DNA of 64,000 nucleotides from Nodosilinea sp. P-1105 (GTDB lineage Bacteria; Cyanobacteriota; Cyanobacteriia; Phormidesmidales; Phormidesmidaceae). Positions 35,507 through 44,204 of the stretch are shown piece after piece (position 1 is the first letter of the stretch; every line of letters begins with the position of its first letter). The stretch spans positions 1 to 64,000 of the forward strand of contig NZ_SMDQ01000011.1 in NCBI RefSeq assembly GCF_012911975.1, read 5' to 3'. The position numbers were made by a program, and so were the translations under genes. The notes under the pieces are model-generated. The model was not told where the DNA came from and ran no database searches. It worked only from the letters and a program-made list of their open reading frames with translations.

Positions 35507-35594
35507 GAACACTGGTGCAGATCCCAGCGGGTGACTAATGGCGATGCCCTTCGATAGAGCAGGAAGAAACCCGGTGACGGCGGTTCCTGGGGTT

Positions 35595-35611
35595 GGTGGG
35601 CAGAGCCCACC
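35595..35611. repeat. GGTGGGCA-type palindrome
   Basis: GGTGGGC AGA GCCCACC followed by CTACGATCGG. Same family as 22670 and 29806. Confidence 0.75.
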
Positions 35612-35622
35612 CTACGATCGGA

Positions 35623-35728
35623 GCCGTGTTTCTTAGGAGGGTTCTGTCCTGGGGTGCCCCGAAACCCATGGCCAATCAGCCTAAGAACCCTGGGATCTTG
35701 ACAGACCGTACCGATGCGCTAGGCAGGG
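35623..35728 (+). repeat. Copy A of a 107-bp dispersed repeat
   Basis: Runs from GCCGTGTTTC to GGCAGGGTC. It matches copy B (39784-39893, inverted) in blocks such as GGGTTCTG, TGCCCCGAAA, CATGGCCAATCAG and CTGGGATCTTGACA. The stop codon of the cupin gene (35719-35721) lies inside its right end. Confidence 0.75.
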
Positions 35729-36087
35729 TCGTAAACAGTTTCATCCGCCTGGCGCCAGGCGGGATCCACGATGCAGATAAACACCAACGGTTCTGTGCCG
35801 GTATTGTGAATGTATTGGCGGGCATTGGGGGGAATGTAGACCGCATCCCCTGGGTGGACCGGGTGGTGCTCCTCGCCAATGTGCATTTCTCCCTGGCCGG
35901 ACAGAATGTAATATACCTCTGAGGTGGTTAAGGCATGGGGGGTGGATACTTGCCCCACAGGCACCGTGGCGTGGGCCAGACTGTAGCGGAGGGCGATCGC
36001 CTGCTTATCCGGGTGCAATAGTTCCCGCAGCTGGGTGCCGTCTCCAGCGGTAAACTCAGGGCAGTTGCGTAGTTGGCGAATCAGCAT
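35719..36087 (-). CDS. Cupin-domain protein
   Basis: A 122-residue single cupin barrel. Metal-ligand motif one is partly present (YILSGQGEMHIGEEHHPV, His and Glu) and motif two is seen in PPNARQYIHNTG. Such small cupins bind sugars, act as isomerases or sense small molecules. It overlaps by 32 bp the end of the upstream GGDEF-EAL gene, so translation is likely coupled. Its stop lies within a repeat copy. No substrate can be inferred. Confidence 0.85.
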   Translation of the reverse strand: MLIRQLRNCPEFTAGDGTQLRELLHPDKQAIALRYSLAHATVPVGQVSTPHALTTSEVYYILSGQGEMHIGEEHHPVHPGDAVYIPPNARQYIHNTGTEPLVFICIVDPAWRQADETVYDPA

Positions 36088-37843
36088 AGGGGGTAGCCGA
36101 GTTTTGGAGGGTGGAAACGCTGGGGCTAGGCTGGACCGCTAGGGGATGGCCCAGGCGCTCTACCAGCATAGCCTCAATGGCATCCGGGGCTAAGGGCCTG
36201 GAGAAGAGATAGCCCTGACCCAGCTCACACCGCAGGGCCTTCAATTGAGCGTAGTGTTTAGAGGTTTCAATGCCTTCTGCCACCACATCCAGACCCAAAT
36301 TCCAGGCTAAGCGCACCACCGACTGTAGAATTTCTAGCTTCTCAAAGTCCTGATCGGCATTTTCGATAAACGATCGATCAATTTTCAAGCAGTCAAACGG
36401 AAAGCGATGCAAATAGCTTAAAGAGGAGTAACCTGTGCCAAAGTCGTCCACCAAAAGTTGAATCCCCATAGCCTTGAGTTGGTGGAGGATGGTGATAATG
36501 GTATCAGAGTTATCGATCAGAACACCTTCTGTGATTTCAATTTTCAGGCGATGGGGATCAAACCCAGTGCGGCTCAAAATTTCCCCTACGTTTTGAACCA
36601 GATTGGGCTGGGTAAATTGCTTGCTTGACATGTTCACACTGACGGTAAAGGCGGCCATGGCCGGATACTTGCTCGTCCAGATTTGCATTTGGCGGCAAGC
36701 TTCCTCCAGGACCCACCAGCCCAGGGGAATAATTAACCCGGTCTCTTCAGCGATAGGAATGAAGTCAACTGGGGGTAACAGGCCACGGGTAGGGTGCTGC
36801 CAGCGCACCAGGGCTTCAAAGCCGGTGATGGTTTGGTTACTGATGGTCACAATCGGTTGATAATGCAACCGCAATTCCCCTTTGGTCAGTGCCTGTCTCA
36901 GGCCAATTTCCAGTTGTAGCCGTTGGTCTTGCTGAATCTGCAAGGAGCTGTCAAAGATATGCCAGCCCTGGGTGGGCATGTCTTTAATTTGATACATCGC
37001 TGTATCCGCATCCCGCAGCCAGAGGTCAGGACTGTCGTAGTTTCCTGGTCCTAGGGCAATGCCAATGCTGGCATCGATGTAAACATCCTGGGCTTGCAAC
37101 TGAAATGGCTGAGTTACCACCGACCGTAGTTGTTCGGCTATGGCAATGGCGCTAGAACCCGTAGGAATATCTTCAATTAAGACAGCAAACTCATCTCCTC
37201 CCAGCCGAGCCAGGGTATCTTCAGGTCGTAGAGCTGCCCTCAGGCGGCTACCCAACTCAATCAGCAATTGATTGCCAACCCCATGGCCCAGGTTGTCGTT
37301 CACCACCTTAAAGCGATCTAAATCAATAAACAGCAGGGCCATTAAGAGGCCGGGGTGCTCTTGGGCCCGGGCTAGGGCGTGACTAACCCGGTCTAAAAAT
37401 AGCGATCGGTTGGGTAATCCGGTCAGTTCATCGTGGAAAGCCTGCTTCAGCAGCGCCGCCTCCCGGTGTTTGTAGGGAGAGATGTCCTGGATGGTCAGTA
37501 CGATCCCGCCTGCGGGCTGACCCGGCGCAGGCCCGCCACTAACGGCAACCCACCGGGGGTTCTGATGGTCGCCATCGACTAAGATCAGCTCTTCTGCTTG
37601 TAAAACCTGCCCAGCCTGTAGCCGTTCCAGGGGCGTTTCTGAGGCGTTTAGTGGCCGCAAGTGGTGATCGAGCCATTGTCTCTGAGCATCGCCAGAGCTG
37701 CGCCAATTTTCCCCTAAGGGATCGCCAAAAATGACGTTTGCTCTTGCATTACTAAAGCAAACGTACCCTTCTGCATCGATCACAAGCACAGCTTCATGCA
37801 GACCGTCTAAGATCGATCGATAGATCTGTGGGGATAGGGGCAT
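36056..37843 (-). CDS. PAS-GGDEF-EAL cyclic-di-GMP enzyme
   Basis: 595 residues, soluble. A PAS domain (about 5-125) is followed by GGDEF (the intact motif RLGGDEFAVL at about 215) and EAL (FEALVRWQHP, with catalytic motifs IKIEITEG-like and VDDFGTGYSS). Both catalytic motifs look whole, so it may make and break c-di-GMP, with switching by PAS input. The C terminus extends about 25 residues past EAL. It is divergent from an MFS transporter and is followed by an overlapping cupin gene. Confidence 0.95.
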   Translation of the reverse strand: MPLSPQIYRSILDGLHEAVLVIDAEGYVCFSNARANVIFGDPLGENWRSSGDAQRQWLDHHLRPLNASETPLERLQAGQVLQAEELILVDGDHQNPRWVAVSGGPAPGQPAGGIVLTIQDISPYKHREAALLKQAFHDELTGLPNRSLFLDRVSHALARAQEHPGLLMALLFIDLDRFKVVNDNLGHGVGNQLLIELGSRLRAALRPEDTLARLGGDEFAVLIEDIPTGSSAIAIAEQLRSVVTQPFQLQAQDVYIDASIGIALGPGNYDSPDLWLRDADTAMYQIKDMPTQGWHIFDSSLQIQQDQRLQLEIGLRQALTKGELRLHYQPIVTISNQTITGFEALVRWQHPTRGLLPPVDFIPIAEETGLIIPLGWWVLEEACRQMQIWTSKYPAMAAFTVSVNMSSKQFTQPNLVQNVGEILSRTGFDPHRLKIEITEGVLIDNSDTIITILHQLKAMGIQLLVDDFGTGYSSLSYLHRFPFDCLKIDRSFIENADQDFEKLEILQSVVRLAWNLGLDVVAEGIETSKHYAQLKALRCELGQGYLFSRPLAPDAIEAMLVERLGHPLAVQPSPSVSTLQNSATPYADSPTTQLP

Positions 37844-37966
37844 AGCGTAAGCCTGGCAAGGGGTACGGTAAGGCTAGCAGGGATATAAGCTGATATCAAT
37901 CCGGGTCGCAGCCCCAAGGTAAGATCCATGGGACTGCCAGCAGCGTCAGTCTAGTGTGCCCTGGGC

Positions 37967-39691
37967 GTGCTCAAAAACCCCTTGGTCCAGGCTTTGATGA
38001 CCTTTGGGCTGTCCTTTGGGCCATTGGTGCCAGTCTTTTCGTACGGTGTTGTGCCTACTATGACCAAGTCGCATACCTTCTGGGAGACATGGGGTGGGCC
38101 CCTGGGACTATGTCTGACCTTGTTTATGCTGTCTTACACCATTGGGGTGGTGCAGCCAGTGATGCCGCCCCTGGTGCGGGAATTTAACTCTAGCGTTGGC
38201 TATGTGCAGTCGGCTTTGGTATTGATGTCGTTGGTTACCGCCTCGTTTATTCCCACCACTGAAAACCTGAGTCGGCGGCTGGGGCGTCGCCCCCTGCTGG
38301 GCATAGCCCTGCTATTGTATGCCCTGGGTCTATTGGTGATGATCCTCAGCCCCAATATCGGCATCTTTACCCTGGGCTTAGCAGGGCTGACGGGGCTAGG
38401 GGCGGCGGTGCTGGTCAGCACCCCGGTGGCGATGATGGATGGGTTGTACCAGAATGAGGGAGCCCGTAAATATGGTCTGGTAGCTCTGGCGATCGCTGGT
38501 ATATTGGGTTCCCTCACTGGCTCCATCCTCGGCGGGGTTATGGCCTTTGACTTTAGCTGGCGTTGGGCCTTTGCCTTTGAACTGGCGTTAATTCCCGCGA
38601 TCTGGTATCTCGTGCGACGGGTGGTAGTGCCCACCCCTGTTACCACCCAGGGTATTGACTGGGTGGGTGGTCTGCTGTCAGTGGTAGGGTTTGGCTTCAC
38701 CCTGGTGGGACTTAGTCTGGCGGCTGAGTTGGGCTGGTGGCAACCCAGGGCCGATCCCCAGACGTTAGCCTTTTTCCTGGCCCCGTTTGGCATTTCCATT
38801 GCCCCGGTCTTAATCGCCTCTGGGCTCATTTGTATCGGTCTACTGATCTTTTGGGAGCGGCAGCGATCGCGTCAGGGCTACCCACCGCTGCTGCGGCTGG
38901 GGGTATTTAACCGGCGGATCTATACGATCGGGCTGACGATCGGCACCCTGCACACCATGGCTACAGTGGGGGTGCAGTTTAATCTGTTTCAGTTTATTCC
39001 AGCGGTCGTGGGGCTGAACCCGGTGCAAACGGCGATCGCCGTCATCCCCTTTACCCTGACGCAACTGGTGGTATTGCTGGTGCTAGCCAAGCGACGGCCC
39101 CAGTTTCCCCCCCGCTATTTGTTGCAATTAGGCTTGCTGATTAAGAGTATTGGCATCGCCCTGCTAATGGCGGCGGTGCGGCCGCCGGTCACCAGCCTCG
39201 GCCTGCTACCCTCCCTGGTCGTGATGGGCCTGGGTACAGGACTCTTTGGCACCTACATTACCTCCCTCACTTTTGCAGACACCTCTGAAGCTGAACGAGC
39301 CGAGGCCAGAGGGGTATACCGGCCTTTTCAAAACCTGGGTGCTTCCCTGGGGCGGGGGATTTTAGGCACCGTTTTAGTGGGTACAGTGTCGATGAAAATT
39401 GTGGATGGCGTTGTGGCTGATTTAGGGGAATCCATTGACCCTTTAGTACGCCGTGAGGCTATTCGGGCGTTATTAGTAGCCATTCAAACCCTTCGTCGCA
39501 GTGAGCGCCAGGAGCTATTTGCCGAGCTGCCCGAGCGGGTTCAGCCCGTCCTCAACAGTATTTTGCAAACCGCCGCCACAGAAGCGATGCAGCTTACCCT
39601 GGGGGTTATTTTGGGACTGTGTCTACTGTGTCTGGGGTTATCCTGCTTGTTGCCCAAGACCGTCAGAACGCTAGAGGCCCCGATTGAGTAG
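37967..39691 (+). CDS. MFS transporter, 14-helix drug-exporter type
   Basis: 574 residues with about 14 predicted membrane helices and a short C-terminal tail, matching the DHA2 drug:H+ antiporter layout. The loop motif RRLGRRPLLGIA between helices 2 and 3 is the MFS signature. A large soluble piece lies before the last helix (VVADLGESIDPLVRREAIRA). The likely start is GTG 37967; in-frame ATG codons at 38000 and 38060 exist. Export substrate unknown. It has a promoter region shared with the divergent c-di-GMP gene. Confidence 0.85.
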   Translation: MLKNPLVQALMTFGLSFGPLVPVFSYGVVPTMTKSHTFWETWGGPLGLCLTLFMLSYTIGVVQPVMPPLVREFNSSVGYVQSALVLMSLVTASFIPTTENLSRRLGRRPLLGIALLLYALGLLVMILSPNIGIFTLGLAGLTGLGAAVLVSTPVAMMDGLYQNEGARKYGLVALAIAGILGSLTGSILGGVMAFDFSWRWAFAFELALIPAIWYLVRRVVVPTPVTTQGIDWVGGLLSVVGFGFTLVGLSLAAELGWWQPRADPQTLAFFLAPFGISIAPVLIASGLICIGLLIFWERQRSRQGYPPLLRLGVFNRRIYTIGLTIGTLHTMATVGVQFNLFQFIPAVVGLNPVQTAIAVIPFTLTQLVVLLVLAKRRPQFPPRYLLQLGLLIKSIGIALLMAAVRPPVTSLGLLPSLVVMGLGTGLFGTYITSLTFADTSEAERAEARGVYRPFQNLGASLGRGILGTVLVGTVSMKIVDGVVADLGESIDPLVRREAIRALLVAIQTLRRSERQELFAELPERVQPVLNSILQTAATEAMQLTLGVILGLCLLCLGLSCLLPKTVRTLEAPIE

Positions 39692-39783
39692 ATCTAATTC
39701 AGTTTCTGTAGGACGGTAAAGTCAGCTAGACTTCTGGAAATTCAGGGGAGGATGATGAAGCTTAACCTAAGCGGCTGCCCCTA

Positions 39784-39893
39784 ACCTTGCCTTTAGAGCA
39801 TTGGTACAGGATGTCAAGATCCCAGGTTTTTTTGGACTGATTGGCCATGACTTTCGGGGCAACCCAGGGCAGAACCCAGGGATCTGTACCGGC
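39784..39893 (-). repeat. Copy B of the 107-bp repeat, inverted relative to copy A
   Basis: Read on the minus strand, it matches copy A along its length: CGCCGGTACAG start, GGGTTCTGCCCTGGG, TTGCCCCGAAAGTCATGGCC, then CTGGGATCTTGACATCC. A and B thus bracket the cupin, GGDEF-EAL and MFS genes as inverted repeats. The rest of the 39692-39959 gap shows nothing further. Confidence 0.75.
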
Positions 39894-39959
39894 GTTCTCG
39901 GTACGTTGAGCCGCCCAGCTTGACCAGACAAGTCTAACCATTCACGTGATAGGTCACCC

Positions 39960-42900
39960 ATGGCAGAATCCTTTCTCGACCAATTTTGGCACCTGGTAAG
40001 GGGGGCCCTGAGCCTGGATCCTGATATCTTTGCCGATCTGGCCACCTTTGCCTATGGGGTCTGGATTGCACTCCTGGTGCTGCTTCTGGCTGGTTTGTCG
40101 GAGGCCATTGGCCAGAGCATTGTGTTGTTTGTTAACCGGGTAAAGCCCTTTCGCTTCGCCCTCAGCCTGGTCACCTCTGCCTTGATTTTTGCGGCCACTT
40201 ACCTGTTTTGGGTGGTTAGCATCTGGGGGGTGGTGGAGTTTTTGTTCGCCATTGACACGTCCATCCCTCAATTAGCGATGGCCCTGGCCCTCTGCTACGC
40301 CCCGATGATGCTGGAATTTCTGGTGGCGTTGCCCTACTTTGGCCTGCCGATTTCGGTGTTGCTATCGATCTGGACCTTGCTGGCCATTTTTGTCGGCCTA
40401 GAATCTAGTCTGGGCCTGACCTCCTGGCAGGCCATGGTCACCGCCGGGCTGGGTTGGTTGGTGTTGCAGCTGGGCCAACGCACCATTGGTCGCCCTCTGA
40501 CGGTACTAGCTCAATGGTTGCAGACGCAATCGGCTGGGTTGCCCTTGGTGACGAATCGGGCCGAACTAAAGGAGTTGCTGGATGCTGCTAGCCACCCTAG
40601 CCGCTCAGCGGCTGACATCCTCTGGTTAGAGGAGGGGGTCAATCAGCCCCAGGTCGCCTCGGCCCGGCGGATTTATCGTTGGATTGCCTTTGCCTTTTTA
40701 GGCTTTGTGGGGTTGGGGATGGTCGCCAGTTCCCGGCAGGGGGTGGCGATCTGGCTGCAGGCGCTGGACGAAACCACCAAACTGATCGTTGACTTGGTCA
40801 CGATTACCCTTCTAGCTGCTGGGGTGGCGGTTCTGCTGACTCCCCTTGAGTCGCTGAGTTGGTGGGCTGGTTGGCAGAGGGAACAGCCGATCAATCCCGG
40901 GGTGCCGGTTCGTCCGCCTGAGGAGGACACAGCCATTAGTCGCTACGTCACCTATTTAGATGGCATTAACCAGGGCAGCTATGACTATTTGCCAGAGGTC
41001 GAGCGATTCTTGGCTGGTCTGGGTGAGCTGCTGCCCGCTGACATCCTGCTGGTTAAAGGCATCATTCCCTACTCGGTGAGTAACCGCAGGCTGGCCACAG
41101 GTAACCCCTTTGCCTGGGTCTGGCGGTTGGTCGATACCCTTAGAGCCGCAGTGCCACAGCTGCCGTTTGGCTTTATCGTTAATATCCGCAATATTGTCGC
41201 GGTGATGGTTTCTGCCGATGCCCGCTATGGGCCGATCCAAAATCGAGGGCTGGCCCAGGTGCTTTACGATAGTCTGCTGTACTACGGCTACCAACCCGGC
41301 AGCGGCACCCCGATCACCCTGATTGGCTTTAGCGGCGGCGGTCAAATGTCCATGGGCTCGGCTCGCTATCTGGTCCAGGCAACCAAAGCTCCCATTGAGG
41401 TGATTTCCATTTCCGGGGTGATCAGCGGCAACACTGGGGCAATGCAGACAGAGCGGGTGTATCATCTGGTGGGCGATCGCGACCTAGTGGCTAAGTCGGC
41501 AAGTTGGTACTTTCCGGCTCGCTGGCCCATCGCCCTGTTATCAAGTTGGAATATGGCCAAACGCCGGGGTCGGATTCTGACCGTATCCCTGGGGGACGTG
41601 GGCCACAGCGGCAAGACTGGTCCGATGGCAGCGGAGGCATGGCTGCCTGATGGCCGCAGCCACTTGCAGCAAACCGTCGACGTTGTCGCTGGCATTTTTC
41701 TTCAGGATTGGGCTCGCACCGGGTTAGATCGGCACCAATTTTTTCGCCCTAGCAACTACGAGCTTTACCTGGCTGCCCCCTTCAACCGGCCCGAGTATTA
41801 CCCGGTGGGGCCAAGGCCCAACCCTGATCTATACCAACCGCTGGAGGCCTGGCTGGGGCGGCTAATTCTGCCAGATTCTGCGGGGGTATTGCCGCGATCG
41901 CCAGTGCAGATCGAAATTCACCATGCCCCGCTGGCCTATGAGCATCTTGTGGGCCGCACCATGGCCTTGCAATGGAGTGCTGATCCGACCGTACAGGCCT
42001 ACGTCAAGCTGGTGACCATGGATGTGGCCTTCGCCGAACAGGTGCAGGTCAGCCGCCGCCAGGGGGTCGTCCATCCTGATCGCATCAACCACTGGCCCCA
42101 GGTGGACCCGCTGGAATCCATCGCTGGCGCTCACCCCATCGACGATGTGATGGTGCAGTTGCCGGAGCCGGTGCAGGTGTTGGGTGACCAAGACGCCCCT
42201 ACCCTGGTGATTCAGGCTGACCCGATCCACATCTCCGGGCGCTATTATGGCCTGGTACAAATCCTGGAACCCGTGGGGGACGATCGCTTCCGGGTGCGTC
42301 ACTACAGCAAAGTGACAGGCCAGTTTGATGGCCCCGAGGAGGTGGTCTATGCCCCGGCGGTGCAGCCCAACCGAGATGATATTTACCAGTCCACCACCCG
42401 CCAGATCGAGCGATCCCCCCTGAATTCAGGGGGCTGGTACATCTATGGTGCCCTGAATAGCGATGGGGAGTTTGTGGTGCAGGCGATCGCCCCGTACCAC
42501 CTGTTTGATCTGACGGCAGATCGGGTAGTGACTGGCTCAAAAGCCACCCTCCGCTACCTCAAGGCCGACTACTGGCGAGACACCCGTCAGCAAAAGGGCC
42601 AGGTGGTTAACGCCCTGCTTTTACCAGACCTGGACCCCCAAGCCCTGGGAATTCCCAAGCCTGACGACCTCTGGCAGGAGGGCGATCGCGCCCTAGTGAT
42701 GGAAGTCTATGGCGGGGTAGGCGGCCCCAAACAGGAACCCGGCGTGATTGCCGGTACGTACTTTGGCCATTTCTCCTTTGGGGTGGCCCACGTCATCCAG
42801 GAGCCCTTGACGGACAAACGGCGGTTCGCCATCGACTACCGGCAGATTTTCACCCACAGCCCCGAGGCGGTGATTGCCGGATCTGTAGGCTGGACCCGGT

Positions 42901-43565
42901 TCATGGGCGATCGCCAGTTTGGCCGGGTGGGCTTTCGCCCTGTGGCCCATGTGTTGATCAAGTTTCCGCCGTTCACCACAGACTACGACTTCGATGGAGT
43001 CACCTTTTCCCCCATGCAGCGGCTGATTCGCGAGCTAGACGTGATGGCCGCCCGCTACCGCGTTGGCGATGGCACTGGCACCACCTCCGTCAGCCCGGTC
43101 AACTCCTGTGTGCAGGACTCGGTGCAAGCCCTGACCACCGCCCTCAACCGCATGTTGGCCGAATTTCAGCTGAATCCCCTGATGCTCAAGTGGCTGCGCG
43201 AACATCCCGACCACGAGCAAACCCAACGGTTCTGGTTACTCAAAGACCTGTTGACATCCCTAGAAGCCAGCCTCATGCCCCCCGCCTTTGCCCGCTCAGA
43301 CTGGCGCACCGGGGAACTGACCCTGGGCCGCTTCGTGGGAGAAACCCCCGTGCAAACCCTGGTGGATGCCCTGGCCAGCTGGCGGTCAGTTTTCCCCCGC
43401 CTGGCCCATGACATTATGGCGATGATTTTTCTGCAGCTGGGAGCCACCGTCTGGATTATCCGGGCTAATCAAATCGGGGGCGACGATCCCGACATTGAGC
43501 CCGTTGCCCCCACGGACTTTGGCTTTTGGGTACCTGGGGTTAAGCGGGCTCGGCGATTGGGGTGA
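39960..43565 (+). CDS. Giant membrane protein with internal alpha/beta-hydrolase-like triad
   Basis: 1201 residues, unrecognised as a whole. The N-terminal third has about seven membrane helices in two groups (residues 35-165 and 235-300). A soluble part then carries a serine-hydrolase-like layout: Ser458 in LIGFSGGGQMS, Asp506/508 in LVGDRDLV and His549 in LGDVGHSGKTG, suggesting an alpha/beta hydrolase. The final 600 residues are a soluble beta-rich region, with VIAGTYFGHFSFGVAHVIQ, and a C-terminal helix. Similar 'CAAX protease' annotated proteins exist in cyanobacteria. Activity and substrate are unknown. Confidence 0.75.
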   Translation: MAESFLDQFWHLVRGALSLDPDIFADLATFAYGVWIALLVLLLAGLSEAIGQSIVLFVNRVKPFRFALSLVTSALIFAATYLFWVVSIWGVVEFLFAIDTSIPQLAMALALCYAPMMLEFLVALPYFGLPISVLLSIWTLLAIFVGLESSLGLTSWQAMVTAGLGWLVLQLGQRTIGRPLTVLAQWLQTQSAGLPLVTNRAELKELLDAASHPSRSAADILWLEEGVNQPQVASARRIYRWIAFAFLGFVGLGMVASSRQGVAIWLQALDETTKLIVDLVTITLLAAGVAVLLTPLESLSWWAGWQREQPINPGVPVRPPEEDTAISRYVTYLDGINQGSYDYLPEVERFLAGLGELLPADILLVKGIIPYSVSNRRLATGNPFAWVWRLVDTLRAAVPQLPFGFIVNIRNIVAVMVSADARYGPIQNRGLAQVLYDSLLYYGYQPGSGTPITLIGFSGGGQMSMGSARYLVQATKAPIEVISISGVISGNTGAMQTERVYHLVGDRDLVAKSASWYFPARWPIALLSSWNMAKRRGRILTVSLGDVGHSGKTGPMAAEAWLPDGRSHLQQTVDVVAGIFLQDWARTGLDRHQFFRPSNYELYLAAPFNRPEYYPVGPRPNPDLYQPLEAWLGRLILPDSAGVLPRSPVQIEIHHAPLAYEHLVGRTMALQWSADPTVQAYVKLVTMDVAFAEQVQVSRRQGVVHPDRINHWPQVDPLESIAGAHPIDDVMVQLPEPVQVLGDQDAPTLVIQADPIHISGRYYGLVQILEPVGDDRFRVRHYSKVTGQFDGPEEVVYAPAVQPNRDDIYQSTTRQIERSPLNSGGWYIYGALNSDGEFVVQAIAPYHLFDLTADRVVTGSKATLRYLKADYWRDTRQQKGQVVNALLLPDLDPQALGIPKPDDLWQEGDRALVMEVYGGVGGPKQEPGVIAGTYFGHFSFGVAHVIQEPLTDKRRFAIDYRQIFTHSPEAVIAGSVGWTRFMGDRQFGRVGFRPVAHVLIKFPPFTTDYDFDGVTFSPMQRLIRELDVMAARYRVGDGTGTTSVSPVNSCVQDSVQALTTALNRMLAEFQLNPLMLKWLREHPDHEQTQRFWLLKDLLTSLEASLMPPAFARSDWRTGELTLGRFVGETPVQTLVDALASWRSVFPRLAHDIMAMIFLQLGATVWIIRANQIGGDDPDIEPVAPTDFGFWVPGVKRARRLG

Positions 43566-43593
43566 TGGGGTGATGGGGGTGGTGGTGGAGAGC

Positions 43594-44001
43594 CTATGGG
43601 TCAGCCCGGAGACTTGAATCCAGGCTATTCCAGTGCAATAGCTGCGACACATAGGCCGAAAGGGTGATGGGGTTAAAGGGCTTGGGGATGGTGCCAGCAA
43701 AGCCCATCTGGTGCAACTCTGGCAGCGTAAACCAATTGGCCCGGTTCGTGATTAGCACAAGGGGTACAGCCAGCGATACCGAGTACTGCTTCAGCTGTTC
43801 AATAAACACTAGGGCATCGGCTTCTGGAGCTGAGGCATCCACCAAAATTGCATCGGGATGGACTAAGCCACATAACCCGATCCCTTCCTGGATGGACGTA
43901 GAGGCCGTCACTCTCCAACCACCCAGCTCTCGCAAACAAGCACTCAGCACTTCACGAATGCTCGGCTCATGCTCAATTAACAGAATAGACTTAGGGGCCA
44001 T
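43594..44001 (-). CDS. Single-domain response regulator
   Basis: A 135-residue receiver-like protein. The acidic pocket is reduced (EHE in LLIEHEPSI), while the acceptor Asp (ILVDASAPEAD), Thr (VLITNRAN) and Lys (IPKPFNP) are present. It is downstream, on the same strand, of the giant kinase (44197-48171) and of a broken regulator, so it may be the remaining partner of that kinase. The changed pocket may lower metal binding. Confidence 0.85.
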   Translation of the reverse strand: MAPKSILLIEHEPSIREVLSACLRELGGWRVTASTSIQEGIGLCGLVHPDAILVDASAPEADALVFIEQLKQYSVSLAVPLVLITNRANWFTLPELHQMGFAGTIPKPFNPITLSAYVSQLLHWNSLDSSLRADP

Positions 44002-44147
44002 AGCATTATGGCAATTAGAATATTTATTTTAAACCATAGCGTTCAAATATATGAAACTGATGAGAGGCCATAAACTTTGGGATCGAAAGCCGTTGCCGTC
44101 GGACCGAGGACAACGGCTGGCCTCTTGATCGACCTTTATAACGACCT

Positions 44148-44204
44148 TTATAACGACCAACCCAATAAATCAGCATCATCCACAATTAACACTCGCTTAG
44201 TCAT
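44148..44204 (-). pseudogene. Remnant N-terminus of a response regulator coupled to the giant kinase
   Basis: The frame from ATG 44204 reads MTKRVLIVDDADLLGWSL and then TAA at 44148. The first 12 residues (RVLIVDDAD) are the canonical start of a receiver domain, and the ATG overlaps the kinase stop codon, the usual layout for a cognate regulator. Right after it the sequence turns into two copies of GGTCGTTATAAA and non-coding DNA, so the rest of the gene is lost. The next regulator at 43594-44001 is separate. Confidence 0.65.

Larger units (their letters stand above)
35174..35718. other. 545-bp spacer with a MITE-like element and repeats
   Basis: No gene. It contains the MITE-like element (35192-35506), a GGTGGGCAGAGCCCACC palindrome (35595-35611) and copy A of a roughly 107-bp repeat family (from 35623). 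Conserved coding signs are absent on both strands. Confidence 0.75.

Noticed and set aside
35170-35610. Minus-strand 146-residue frame over the MITE-like region
   Set aside because: It runs through repeats and palindromes, with no protein-like composition.
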